A stretch of DNA of 64,000 nucleotides from Gammaproteobacteria bacterium (GCA_016193395.1 JACPSH010000002.1:1-64000); one strand, 5' to 3'; counted from the first letter of the stretch, positions 34,935-43,234 are shown. The notes: a model not told the origin generated them from the letters alone. Translations and numbers: made by a program.

Positions 34935-35182
34935 TCCTCGCGCTGATACTTCCGTTTCCATTCGCTGTAAGGCATTCCGTAGATGATCGCGCGCGCCTGT
35001 TCGTCATCCAGCGGAACGCCCATTTCCTGCGCGGCGGCCCGATACCATTTGGACAGGCAATTGCGGCAAAAACCAGCCAGATTCATGAGATCGATATTCT
35101 GCACTTCGGTGCGCTGGCGCAGGTGATCGACCAGGCGCCTGAATGCCGCCGCTTCCAGTTGAACCCTCGTTTGCTCGTCCAT
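34925..35182 (-). CDS. DUF1244 family protein
   Basis: An 85-residue protein with the strongly conserved block QNIDLMNLAGFCRNCLSKWY, followed by YGMPYSEWKRKYQ. This is the DUF1244 family, small proteins widespread in proteobacteria with no settled function that I know; the FCRNC cysteine pair suggests metal or redox chemistry. I use the ATG at 35182 (DEQTRVQLEAAAF), matching the family's length. The last codons (REEKK) are encoded by the repeat tract. Confidence 0.88.
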   Translation of the reverse strand: MDEQTRVQLEAAAFRRLVDHLRQRTEVQNIDLMNLAGFCRNCLSKWYRAAAQEMGVPLDDEQARAIIYGMPYSEWKRKYQREEKK

Positions 35183-35276
35183 TTCTGCCCTGCATTCCTG
35201 CCCGGTTCGAGCCGCGCAGTTCACCTTTTATATTATAGCGCGCAGTCAGCCGCTCACCCATAAGACCGGTTCCCGA

Positions 35277-36611
35277 ATGCCCAGCCCCGCCGCTGCCTTG
35301 CACAGGATAGTGATCGTCGGCGGCGGCGCCGGCGGGCTCGAGTTGGCGACCGCCCTCGGTCATGCCCTCGGCAAGCCGCACCGAGCGGAGGTGTTCTTGG
35401 TCGACAGCGAGCTGACCCACCTCTGGAAGCCCCTGCTGCATGAGGTCGCTGCCGGCACCATGGATTCGCATGGCGATGAGTTGAGCTACCTGGCTCAGGC
35501 CCATTGGCACGGCTTCAAGTTCCAGCTGGGCCGGGTGATCTCAATCGATCGCGGCCGCCGGTCCGTGCGCACCGCGCCTACGCTGGACGACACTGGCAAG
35601 GAATACGTCCCGGCCCGGAGCCTGGAGTACGGCACGCTGATCCTCGCGGTCGGCAGCCAATCCAACGATTTCGGCATTGCCGGCGTCAGGGAGCACTGCC
35701 ACTTTCTCGACAACCGCGTTCAAGCCGACGGCTTCCACCAGCACCTGCTGCGCAGTTACTACGCGGCCCATACAGGCCAGCAACCGCTGCGCCCCGGCCA
35801 GTTGCACATCGCCATCGTCGGCGCCGGGGCGACGGGCGTCGAACTCGCGGCGGAGCTTCTCTATGCCTCCCGGGAACTGATTCGGTACGGCCTTGACCGC
35901 ATTGACTTGGAACAACACGTGCGGATCACGATCATCGAGGCGGCGGACCGGATACTTCCGGGACTGCCGCCACGCCTGTCGGCGCAAGTCAGCGCGGAAT
36001 TGCAGGCCGCGGGAATCGAGATACTCACCAGCGAGAGAATCGAGGAGGCGGTACCAGAGGGATTCAGAACCCACGGCGGGCGCTTTCTTCCCGCCGAAAT
36101 CAAGGTCTGGGCCGCCGGCATCAAGGCGCCGGATTTCCTGGCCCGCATCGAGGGACTGGAATGCAACCGGCTGAACCAGCTGGTGGTGCGCCATACGCTC
36201 CAGACCACGCGGGACGACAATATCTTTGCCTTGGGCGACTGCGCCGCCTGCCCGATGAGAGGCGCTCCGGGCGACGTGCCGCCACGGGCGCAGTCCGCGC
36301 ATCAGCAGGCCGCCATGCTCGTGCGCAGCATGATGCGCAGGCTGGAAGGCGGGGCGCTGCCTGAATACCGTTACGTGGACTACGGCTCGCTGATCAACCT
36401 GAGCCGGTACTCCACCATCGGCAGCCTGATGGGGAACATCGCAAGACTGTGCTCACCGAGCATCTTCGTGGAAGGCATGCTTGCCAGGCTCGTCTACCTG
36501 TCGCTGTACAAGATGCACCAGATTGCTCTGCACGGATTCTTCCGGACGGCCTTGGGGACACTCGCCAACGTTCTGACGCGGCGCACGCGGCCGAGGATGA
36601 AATTGCATTAA
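35277..36611 (+). CDS. ndh: Type II NADH dehydrogenase (NDH-2)
   Basis: A membrane-associated flavoprotein that oxidises NADH and reduces quinone without pumping protons. FAD-binding motif IVIVGGGAGGLELATALG at the N-terminus, NAD-binding motif IAIVGAGATGVELAAELL in the middle, and the second FAD contact NIFALGDCAACP. The C-terminal amphipathic region (FVEGMLARLVYLSLYKMHQIALHGF) is the membrane anchor. Length 444 is slightly long for the family. It stands alone between DUF1244 and the NtrC-type regulator, with which it converges. Confidence 0.93.
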   Translation: MPSPAAALHRIVIVGGGAGGLELATALGHALGKPHRAEVFLVDSELTHLWKPLLHEVAAGTMDSHGDELSYLAQAHWHGFKFQLGRVISIDRGRRSVRTAPTLDDTGKEYVPARSLEYGTLILAVGSQSNDFGIAGVREHCHFLDNRVQADGFHQHLLRSYYAAHTGQQPLRPGQLHIAIVGAGATGVELAAELLYASRELIRYGLDRIDLEQHVRITIIEAADRILPGLPPRLSAQVSAELQAAGIEILTSERIEEAVPEGFRTHGGRFLPAEIKVWAAGIKAPDFLARIEGLECNRLNQLVVRHTLQTTRDDNIFALGDCAACPMRGAPGDVPPRAQSAHQQAAMLVRSMMRRLEGGALPEYRYVDYGSLINLSRYSTIGSLMGNIARLCSPSIFVEGMLARLVYLSLYKMHQIALHGFFRTALGTLANVLTRRTRPRMKLH

Positions 36612-36630
36612 AAGGAAGCGGGATGTCGGT

Positions 36631-38058
36631 CTATTCTTCTTCCCGCAAATTGTGCTTCTTAATTCGATACCGCAATGCCATGCGCGTGACGCCGAGCTGG
36701 CGCGCCGCCTTTGAAACATTGCCATTCGCCACGAGGAGCGCGCGCCTGATGAGCGCCAGTTCAGCCTCTTCGAGCGTGACATTGGCCGCCACCGATTCGG
36801 CTTTGGCCGCGGGCACGGCGCCAGGCGCCAGCGAAAGCGTGTTCGGAGTCAAATCCGCGCCACCGCTGAGGAGCACCGCGCGCTCGATCATGTGCTTCAG
36901 TTCGCGCACATTGCCCGGCCATGCGTAGGATTCGATTGCCGACTTTGCTCCATCGCTGATTCGCGGCGGCCGCATGCCGTAGCGCTTTGCCGTCTGTCCC
37001 GCGAAATGCTCCGCGAGCAGCGCAATGTCGGCGCCGCGCTCGCGCAGCGGCGGCAAGGCGATGCTCAGGACGTTCAGGCGGTAATACAGATCGGCACGAA
37101 ATTCCCCGCGTTCCGCGAGGGCCGCGATATCGCGATTGGTCGCGGCGATGAACCAGGCGGCGATCGGTCGTTCCTGCGTGGTGCCCACGCGACGCAACGT
37201 GCGCCTTTCCAGCACCGCGAGCAGCTTGGCCTGTAGAGGGGGCGGCAATTCGCCGATTTCGTCCATGAACAGCACGCCGTCCTCCGCCGCTTCGATCAGA
37301 CCGGTACGCGCGATATGCGCGCTCGTGAACGCCCCCTTTTCGTGACCGAACAACTCGGCCTCGATGAGATCCTTCGGCAGGCTTGCGCAGTCGACATGCA
37401 CGAACGGTTTCACATTGCGCCAGCTGCCGGCATGCAGCATGCGCGCGGCCACGTCCTTGCCCGTCCCGGTCTCCCCGAGGATCAGGATATTCGGCGGCAC
37501 GGACTCCGAAACCTCCGCTAAGCGGCTGATGCGCGAGATCTGGTGACGCACGGATTCGACGGCTGCGCAGCGGCCTAGGAACTCCACGCCCTCGGTGGAA
37601 TGCTGCTGCCGCTTGGATGAATACACCAGCTTGCGGGCGAGCGCTCCTTTGTCGAGCACCTTCTCCACGTTGACCATGAGCTCATCCAGGTCGACCGGTT
37701 TCTTCAGGTAATCTGCGGCGCCCGCCTTCATGGCGGATACGGCATCGTCCACCTCGCCGTAGGCGGAGAGCACGAGCACCACCGCGTTGGTTTCCGGCCT
37801 GCCGCGGATGTCGCCCAGGAAATCCAGACCCGAACCGTCCGGAAGGCGCATGTCGAGCAGAATGAGATCCGGCTCCAGGGAGTCCAGCAACCGCCGCGCG
37901 CTTGCCAGATCCAGCGCGACTTCGCTGTGATAGCCCGCCCGCTGCAGCCGCTTCTGCACTGCGCGGGCGAATACCTGCTCGTCATCGACGATCAGGACGC
38001 GCTTTTCGACAATCGGGACTTCTGCGGAAGTCACAACCGGGCTGGATTTCTGCGTCAT
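36631..38058 (-). CDS. Sigma-54-dependent response regulator (NtrC family)
   Basis: A 475-residue activator: receiver (D25, D26, phospho-acceptor D69 in LILLDMRLPDG, K in DYLKKPVD), AAA+ domain with Walker A GETGTGKDVAARM and Walker B LFMDEIGELPPPLQ, and a C-terminal Fis-type HTH (NVSKAARQLGVTRMALRYRIK). The sigma-54-contacting loop reads GAFTSA instead of the usual GAFTGA. It shares a four-base overlap with the histidine kinase gene upstream. The pair is divergent from pqqA, which has a -24/-12-like promoter, so pqqA is a natural target. Confidence 0.94.
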   Translation of the reverse strand: MTQKSSPVVTSAEVPIVEKRVLIVDDEQVFARAVQKRLQRAGYHSEVALDLASARRLLDSLEPDLILLDMRLPDGSGLDFLGDIRGRPETNAVVLVLSAYGEVDDAVSAMKAGAADYLKKPVDLDELMVNVEKVLDKGALARKLVYSSKRQQHSTEGVEFLGRCAAVESVRHQISRISRLAEVSESVPPNILILGETGTGKDVAARMLHAGSWRNVKPFVHVDCASLPKDLIEAELFGHEKGAFTSAHIARTGLIEAAEDGVLFMDEIGELPPPLQAKLLAVLERRTLRRVGTTQERPIAAWFIAATNRDIAALAERGEFRADLYYRLNVLSIALPPLRERGADIALLAEHFAGQTAKRYGMRPPRISDGAKSAIESYAWPGNVRELKHMIERAVLLSGGADLTPNTLSLAPGAVPAAKAESVAANVTLEEAELALIRRALLVANGNVSKAARQLGVTRMALRYRIKKHNLREEE

Positions 38059-39527
38059 GAACGTGCCTCCCTCCCGTGCGTGGCCGGGGCGCTGATCATG
38101 GCGTCGGTTCCCTGCCCAGACCGGACCCTGAACCGGAGATCCCAGCCGTGGCTCTGGCAGATCTTGAACGCCACCGGGATCCCGAGCCCGGTGCCGAAGC
38201 GCTTCGTCGATGGACCAGGCTCCAGATCGCGAGGGTTCGGCTCGAACGGCAGCCCGGGACCCTGGTCACTCAACCGTATGATGAAGCGTCCGTTCTCGCG
38301 CGCGAACGCGAATACCACCTCCCCGCCGCGTGGCGAGGCCTCGACGGCGTTCGTCAGCAACCCGGTGATGGCCTGTTCCATGAGGTCGGGGTCGACCTCG
38401 AGCTCCTGATCGAACTGCCAATTCTCGCGGCCCACCCGAATCGCCTTCTCATCCAGCTTCGCCTTGAGCAGATCGAGCGCCGCGCTGCACAACTCCGATG
38501 CCTTGGTCATGCGCAGATTCGGCTGCAGGGGGTGCAGATACGACACAAGCGCGCTGACCCATCTGCCGAGCCTGTCGATGGTCTCGAGGATTGCCTCGCG
38601 GCATTCGCGCAGGTCCTCGGGGCTGTCCACGTGCTCAAGGACCTGGACCGTGGCCCGTATGCTGGCCAGCGGATTGCGGATATTGTGCGCCACAACGGGC
38701 ACCAGCGTGCCGAGGGCCGCCTGTTTCTCGGCCTCGACCAACGCGCTGTTACTCGCGGCCAGATCCGCCGCCATGCGATTGATGGATTGAGCGATTTCCG
38801 CCACTTCGATCACGCCGCTTTCCGGAATGCGGTGATCGAGGTGCCCCCGACTGATGACCGCGGCCCCTTCTTTCACCGTCGCCATGGGCCGGACGAATCC
38901 CGTTCGCACGATGCGGGACGTCATGAATACGAGAAACAACGCCAGCACCATCACCACGGGAATGACCACGGGCGCATAGCGGGTCCATTGTTTTCGCGTC
39001 TGGTCGATTGCCTCGCGCTTGCCCGTCAGCAGCGACTTGAAACTGTTATAGCGATCCTCGAAGCGGCCGACCATGTGTTCGGCGAAACGCGGGTCCAGGA
39101 TGCGCAACCGCACGACGTAGCTGATGTCGTAGGGATCGCCGAAGACCTTGTTCATGTCCTTCTGGATTTCACGGTAGGAAAGCTGCAGTGCCTGAATGGC
39201 GTCATCCTCGTCGCGCGCGGCGGAACTGCGCCGCAACTGGTTGAAGTCGTTGTCGATCCGCCGCGAATACTCGGCGTACAGCTGCAATGCTTCGCGTTCC
39301 TCCAGCACCTTGGCGCGGATCGCCTCCTGGATTTGCCGGAACAGCTCGCTTCGGATCTGCTCCGTGAGATACACCAGGTTGATGATCCGCACGGACTCGC
39401 CCGAGGTCTGCCTCCAGTAATAAATCGACAGACCCGACAACAGACCCGTGACCGCCACCAGGATGAGAAACGCTATCTCATGGATAAACAGAAGGTTTCG
39501 CAGCGATCGCTGACGCTCCTTGCGCAT
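38055..39527 (-). CDS. Membrane sensor histidine kinase, partner of the NtrC-type regulator
   Basis: A 490-residue kinase: TM1 (LLFIHEIAFLILVAVTGLLS), a long helical periplasmic domain (about 45-185), TM2 (APVVIPVVMVLALFLVFMTS), HAMP, HisKA with phospho-His in VVAHNIRNPLASIRATVQVL, and HATPase_c (LLTNAVEASPRGGEV, DQGPGLPF, GTGLGIPVAFKI). The H-box has HN where HE is the rule, a known variation. It opens the two-gene operon that runs away from pqqA. The signal is unknown; the context suggests an alcohol, C1 compound or lanthanide-related cue. Confidence 0.92.
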   Translation of the reverse strand: MRKERQRSLRNLLFIHEIAFLILVAVTGLLSGLSIYYWRQTSGESVRIINLVYLTEQIRSELFRQIQEAIRAKVLEEREALQLYAEYSRRIDNDFNQLRRSSAARDEDDAIQALQLSYREIQKDMNKVFGDPYDISYVVRLRILDPRFAEHMVGRFEDRYNSFKSLLTGKREAIDQTRKQWTRYAPVVIPVVMVLALFLVFMTSRIVRTGFVRPMATVKEGAAVISRGHLDHRIPESGVIEVAEIAQSINRMAADLAASNSALVEAEKQAALGTLVPVVAHNIRNPLASIRATVQVLEHVDSPEDLRECREAILETIDRLGRWVSALVSYLHPLQPNLRMTKASELCSAALDLLKAKLDEKAIRVGRENWQFDQELEVDPDLMEQAITGLLTNAVEASPRGGEVVFAFARENGRFIIRLSDQGPGLPFEPNPRDLEPGPSTKRFGTGLGIPVAFKICQSHGWDLRFRVRSGQGTDAMISAPATHGREARS

Positions 39528-39660
39528 GGGTCGAGTATACCGGCCCTGGTTCGATTTGGTTCAAATAAACCACTTCGGCTGGTCAAAATCACACCGACCA
39601 GCCGTTCCCGGCCATCGAAGTCGTGGTTAGGAGATGGACCGTATTGAGGAGAGTTTGTAC

Positions 39661-39680
39661 TGTAACACATTGTTTTTACA
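39661..39680. promoter_or_regulatory. Imperfect palindrome, candidate enhancer site for the NtrC-type regulator
   Basis: TGTAACACATTGTTTTTACA is a 20-bp imperfect palindrome (7 of 10 pairs match) in an AT-rich stretch, about 36 bases upstream of the -24 element of the pqqA promoter. Such spacing is closer than most enhancers but acceptable. It could also serve the divergent kinase gene. Confidence 0.4.
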
Positions 39681-39715
39681 TCGATACTAGCGAGATTTGG
39701 AATCAGTTCAGCAGA

Positions 39716-39731
39716 TGGCATGGCTTTCGCA
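39716..39731 (+). promoter_or_regulatory. Sigma-54-like -24/-12 promoter of pqqA
   Basis: TGGCATGGCTTTCGCA has GG and GC exactly ten bases apart and fits TGGCACG-N4-TTGC with one mismatch in each half. It lies 81 bases before the pqqA start, between pqqA and a divergent sigma-54 activator gene. Predicted transcription starts near 39742. Confidence 0.6.
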
Positions 39732-39811
39732 GGAGCAAGCATGCCGCTGCCGGGCCGGTGCACCTGCCCGATCCGGGGAAGCGGAGACGACCACCAACCA
39801 GGAGACTGTCC

Positions 39812-39886
39812 ATGAAGTGGGAATCACCTGAGTACAGCAACATGCGCTTCGGTTTCGAAGTCACGATGTACATCAACAACAAGTAA
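39812..39886 (+). CDS. pqqA: PQQ precursor peptide PqqA
   Basis: A 24-residue peptide beginning MKWESPEYSNMRFGFEV and ending TMYINNK. The conserved Glu-x3-Tyr of EVTMY is the pair crosslinked by PqqE and excised to build PQQ; the surrounding FGFEVTMY is characteristic of PqqA. AGGAG lies about seven bases before the ATG. The gene is 15 kb from pqqCDE and 24 kb from pqqB, standing alone between a sigma-54-like promoter and a strong terminator, so it makes a short, separately controlled message. Confidence 0.95.
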   Translation: MKWESPEYSNMRFGFEVTMYINNK

Positions 39887-39893
39887 TGTTCGC

Positions 39894-39940
39894 GGCTCTT
39901 TGAGCCACAAGTTGAAGAAGGGGCCGCAAGGCCCCTTTCT
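39894..39940 (+). terminator. Terminator after pqqA
   Basis: A small stem GGCTC (39894-39898) / GAGCC (39902-39906) is followed by the strong GC stem GGGGCC (39920-39925) / GGCCCC (39930-39935) with a GCAA tetraloop and T-rich TTTCTTATTT. The second is a typical intrinsic terminator, 34 bases past the pqqA stop. Confidence 0.85.
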
Positions 39941-40038
39941 TATTTCCCGAGAGCACGCAGAGCAGCACCGCAGTCAACCCGTGCAGTAGAATCGAAACCG
40001 GTCGCAGCGATCCGGCAGCGGGGCGTGACGGATATCCC

Positions 40039-40698
40039 ATGGGCGGGGGTTGCGTAATCTTCGCTGTCACTGTGTTTCAGTTTTTGGTACTTTTCAACAA
40101 ACCGGGCGAACTCCGGGAGCAACATCGATTGGCGATTCGGGCGCACATTCTGCTGCTGATCGGCCTGGCGTTCTTGGCGTGCCCTGCGGTGTTCGCGGTT
40201 GACACGGGTTCGTACCGACTGGAAATTTCGAAATCGGCCCGTGAACTCCGCGTCATGCAGGGCGACCAGGTCATCCGCCGCTTCCACGCCGCCATCGGCA
40301 AGGGCGGCCTCGGCACCAAGCGTCGGCTCGGGGACAACAAGACGCCGGACGGGCATTACCGCATTGTGAACTTCAGGGCGGACAGCCGCTTTCACTTCTT
40401 CATGCAACTCGACTATCCCAATCTGCTCGATGCCTGGCATGGCTACCGCAACGAGCTCATCAATGCAGGCGAGTTCCGCGCGATTGCAACGGCCTACCAC
40501 AGCGGCGCCGCGCCCCCCCAGGAAACGGCGCTCGGGGGTTACATCGGGATCCACGGCATCGGCGAATTGACTGACCGGAAGCTCGATATTCACGCGTCGA
40601 ACAACTGGACCGAGGGCTGCATCGCGCTGACGAACGAGGAGATCAATGAGCTCCTCGCATACGTTGCCATGGGCACGCGTGTCGTGATCCGCGAGTGA
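40039..40698 (+). CDS. L,D-transpeptidase (YkuD) family protein
   Basis: A periplasmic cell-wall enzyme, 219 residues in the longest frame. After a signal-like segment (AHILLLIGLAFLACPAVFA) comes the YkuD domain: YRLEISKSARELRVMQGD, KTPDGHYRI, the catalytic histidine in GYIGIHGIG and the catalytic cysteine in HASNNWTEGCIALTNEEI. The family forms or cleaves 3-3 peptidoglycan crosslinks or anchors lipoproteins. The true start may lie further in, nearer the signal peptide, since the first 25 residues look spurious. It opens a four-gene plus-strand run (28 bases to the next gene). Confidence 0.88.
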   Translation: MGGGCVIFAVTVFQFLVLFNKPGELREQHRLAIRAHILLLIGLAFLACPAVFAVDTGSYRLEISKSARELRVMQGDQVIRRFHAAIGKGGLGTKRRLGDNKTPDGHYRIVNFRADSRFHFFMQLDYPNLLDAWHGYRNELINAGEFRAIATAYHSGAAPPQETALGGYIGIHGIGELTDRKLDIHASNNWTEGCIALTNEEINELLAYVAMGTRVVIRE

Positions 40699-40726
40699 CC
40701 CTCCCCACCGTCCAGGATCGCCCGGC

Positions 40727-41236
40727 GTGACCATTGCCAACCGGCGATCAGGCCTGCCACTGCACGCGCTCCTGTTGTTTTTCTGCCTGGCGCCGGGAGC
40801 CGGACAGGCGACGGAGCTCCAAGCGCTCTACGATCGCCCGACGATGAAACCGTTGCCGGATGTGCTCGACGATCTGGAATTCGCAATCACGGAACGAAAC
40901 TTCCGCATCACCGGACGGTTGAGCATCGGCAAGGCTATACGCGAACGCGAAGGCGCTGGATTTCCGGATTATGAAGTCATCCTGTTCTGCAACGTGGGAC
41001 TGGCGCGCGACATGCTGAAACTGGAACCGACATACGTCGTCTTCTGTCCCGCCAAGGTTGCCGTGCGTGAAAGCGGGTCGGAGTTGATCATTACGGCGCC
41101 GCTGCTCCCCGAAGACACGCACCGCGAGGAGTTGAATGCCCTCGCCGCCAGGATCAATACTCTGCTCCGTCAGATTGTGGATTACGGTGCCGAAACTTGG
41201 CCGGCCGTCAGCCGTCACAACGTGTCGCCGCAATGA
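40727..41236 (+). CDS. Exported DUF302-domain protein
   Basis: A 169-residue protein starting at a GTG, with a signal peptide (LPLHALLLFFCLAPGAGQA) and a DUF302 domain (VLDDLEFAITERNFRITGRL, YEVILFCNVGLARDMLKLEP, LITAPL-like IITAPLLPED). DUF302 proteins bind or sense small ligands in a few cases, but the function is mostly unknown. Its stop overlaps the next gene's ATG by four bases. Confidence 0.85.
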   Translation: MTIANRRSGLPLHALLLFFCLAPGAGQATELQALYDRPTMKPLPDVLDDLEFAITERNFRITGRLSIGKAIREREGAGFPDYEVILFCNVGLARDMLKLEPTYVVFCPAKVAVRESGSELIITAPLLPEDTHREELNALAARINTLLRQIVDYGAETWPAVSRHNVSPQ

Positions 41237-41754
41237 ACGTCTGGGGCGTGCTGACGCTTGCCGGCGCCTATGCGCTTCCCGCGCTGCTCGCGCTGGGCAT
41301 CCTCGCGCGTTCATCGCGGTCGCTCTCGCTCAGGACCTCCGCGCTGGCTGTGACCGTCGCTCTTTATGCGATCACCTTGATGTCCCTGCCCCAATTGCTG
41401 GGTTGGCCCGCGAAGGAATCTCCTCCGGACAGGTTCCGCTTCGTTGCGGCGGATATCCAGCAGCCGGACAAGGCCACGCGCGACCCGGGCGCCATCTACT
41501 TGTGGGTGACGGACGCCGCGGAGTTGTCCACCTCACCCCCGCCGCGCGCCTACCGCCTTCCCTATTCCGGACCGCTCCACGAGGTGGTGGGCAGCGCCAT
41601 GGCGAAATTGCAGTCGGGTTCGCCGCAACTAGGCGAGTTCAGGCACGTTGGAAGTTCCGGCTTCGGAGGGATTGAATCATCCGAACCCTCTGTGCCGGCA
41701 GAAGTTCCGATCAGGTTCTATGATATGTCTGATCCCCTTTTCCCGGACAAGTAA
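41233..41754 (+). CDS. Inner-membrane protein, unknown
   Basis: A 173-residue protein with two N-terminal transmembrane helices (VLTLAGAYALPALLALGILA, SALAVTVALYAITLMSLPQL) and a periplasmic or cytoplasmic C-terminal domain (FRFVAADIQQPDKATRDPGAIYLWVTD). I do not recognise the family. The start overlaps the DUF302 gene (ATGA) and the end overlaps or abuts the VWA-FHA gene, so it is translated as part of this operon. Confidence 0.72.
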   Translation: MNVWGVLTLAGAYALPALLALGILARSSRSLSLRTSALAVTVALYAITLMSLPQLLGWPAKESPPDRFRFVAADIQQPDKATRDPGAIYLWVTDAAELSTSPPPRAYRLPYSGPLHEVVGSAMAKLQSGSPQLGEFRHVGSSGFGGIESSEPSVPAEVPIRFYDMSDPLFPDK

Positions 41755-43234
41755 GGTGGTACGAACCGGAACCGCGTTCCTGGCAGGCCTGTTGATCGCG
41801 GCAGCTCGCCCGGCTGCATCCTGGGAGTCCCTGACCGCTGATCTGGACATCGACTGCAGCCAACCCGAAGAACGCCGGCTGGACTGCCGCTTCCGCACGC
41901 TTGATGGTCAGGCGCCCGCCGGGATCCGCGCCAGTTCCGGCGGCGAGAACCTGACCGTGGAAGACCTGGCGGCATACCCATCCTCTGGCGCGGTTTCAGC
42001 GATCCTTTTCCTCGTCGATACCAGCGACCCTGGCCGGCAGGCCGTGATCGAAAAGAACAAATCGCACATCCGCGCCCTGCTGAGCGCGGCGCGATCTCAC
42101 CACCGGTTCGGGCTGGCGACGTTCGACAGCGATCTGAGGATCACGGCGCCTATCGGATCCACGGTGGAACAGGTGTTGGGCGCTTCGCAGGGCGTCGCGG
42201 CCAGGGGAATGACGACCGAACTCTACCGCAGCGCGCTGGGCGCCATTGACGCGCTCGCCCGCGTCGAGGCCGATCGACGCGCGATCATCCTCTTTTCCGA
42301 CGGCCAGGCGGAAGACGAGGCGTACTTCCACCAGGACGTGGTGCGCGCGGCGCACGAGGCCGGGGTGATCATCAACAGTCTCGGCTTCCCGCGATCCGTT
42401 CCGCGATCCGTCGCGCTCCAGTCATTGCGCAGGCTCAGCGGGGAGACCGGCGGCGTGTTCATGGAATCGGACCTGCAGTTCGAACTCCCCGACAACTTTG
42501 TCAGACGGCAGTTCAGCGCGATCGATTCGGGGGGGCGCTTCCGGGTCGCGATGGATCCCCTGTCCGGGAAGCCTGCGGCGTCGCGGGAAGTAGAGATTGT
42601 CCTGCAGTTGCCCGTCGGCGCGGTCACCGTGCGCGTACCGGTGTCGGTCGGAACCCCAGCGCCTGCGGCCCCGATCGCCGCAGTCCAGGAACGTCCCGCG
42701 CAGGAGCCGCGCATCGGCCCGCTGCCGGTGCCGGCCCGACGCAGCGGAATCGATCTGTGGCTCTGGTACGCCGTGCCGATCGCGCTCGGTCTCCTGATCG
42801 TGCTCGCGCTCGTCACGTTGTGGTTCAGCCTCCGCCGCCCGGCCGCGCTTCCCCACCATGCCGTTCCCGCGCCAGTCGACATCAAACCGCTGGCCTACCT
42901 TGTGACGCAGGATGAAAAGGCGACGCGTTATGCGGTCCGGAGCCCGGTCTTCCGCATCGGCCGCAGCCGGGACAACGAACTGACCCTGGAAGACAGCTCT
43001 GTATCCCGGCGGCACGCCGAGATCCAACGCAGCCAGGATGGCAGTTTCATGATCGTCGATCGCGATTCGACCAACGGCGTATTCGTGAACAATGAAAGGG
43101 TGGGCCGACGCGAACTCCACGAGGGCGACATCATCGAGATCGGCGATATCTCGCTGCGGTTCTCCGCATCCCCGCTGGATCATCCGATCGCAGAGAACAC
43201 GGCCCTGCTGCATACGCGGGCGCCGCGGGCCTGA
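41720..43234 (+). CDS. VWA-FHA transmembrane protein
   Basis: About 504 residues. A signal/anchor (TGTAFLAGLLIAAARPAAS) leads to a von Willebrand A domain (about 85-270: AILFLVDTSDPGRQ gives the DxS-type metal site, FGLATFDSDLRI, AIILFSDGQAED), a Pro-rich linker, a transmembrane helix (LWLWYAVPIALGLLIVLALVTLWF) and a cytoplasmic FHA domain (FRIGRSRDNELTLEDSSVSRRHAEI, DRDSTNGVFVNNERV), which binds phosphothreonine. The expected topology is periplasmic VWA and cytoplasmic FHA, making it a possible reader of the receiver-Ser/Thr kinase. The start is either this ATG or a GTG at 41756 after the previous stop. Confidence 0.88.
   Translation: MICLIPFSRTSKVVRTGTAFLAGLLIAAARPAASWESLTADLDIDCSQPEERRLDCRFRTLDGQAPAGIRASSGGENLTVEDLAAYPSSGAVSAILFLVDTSDPGRQAVIEKNKSHIRALLSAARSHHRFGLATFDSDLRITAPIGSTVEQVLGASQGVAARGMTTELYRSALGAIDALARVEADRRAIILFSDGQAEDEAYFHQDVVRAAHEAGVIINSLGFPRSVPRSVALQSLRRLSGETGGVFMESDLQFELPDNFVRRQFSAIDSGGRFRVAMDPLSGKPAASREVEIVLQLPVGAVTVRVPVSVGTPAPAAPIAAVQERPAQEPRIGPLPVPARRSGIDLWLWYAVPIALGLLIVLALVTLWFSLRRPAALPHHAVPAPVDIKPLAYLVTQDEKATRYAVRSPVFRIGRSRDNELTLEDSSVSRRHAEIQRSQDGSFMIVDRDSTNGVFVNNERVGRRELHEGDIIEIGDISLRFSASPLDHPIAENTALLHTRAPRA

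Noticed and set aside
38076-39647. A 523-codon plus-strand frame opposite the histidine kinase
   Set aside because: It mirrors the codon pattern of the clear kinase gene on the other strand and has no recognisable domain.
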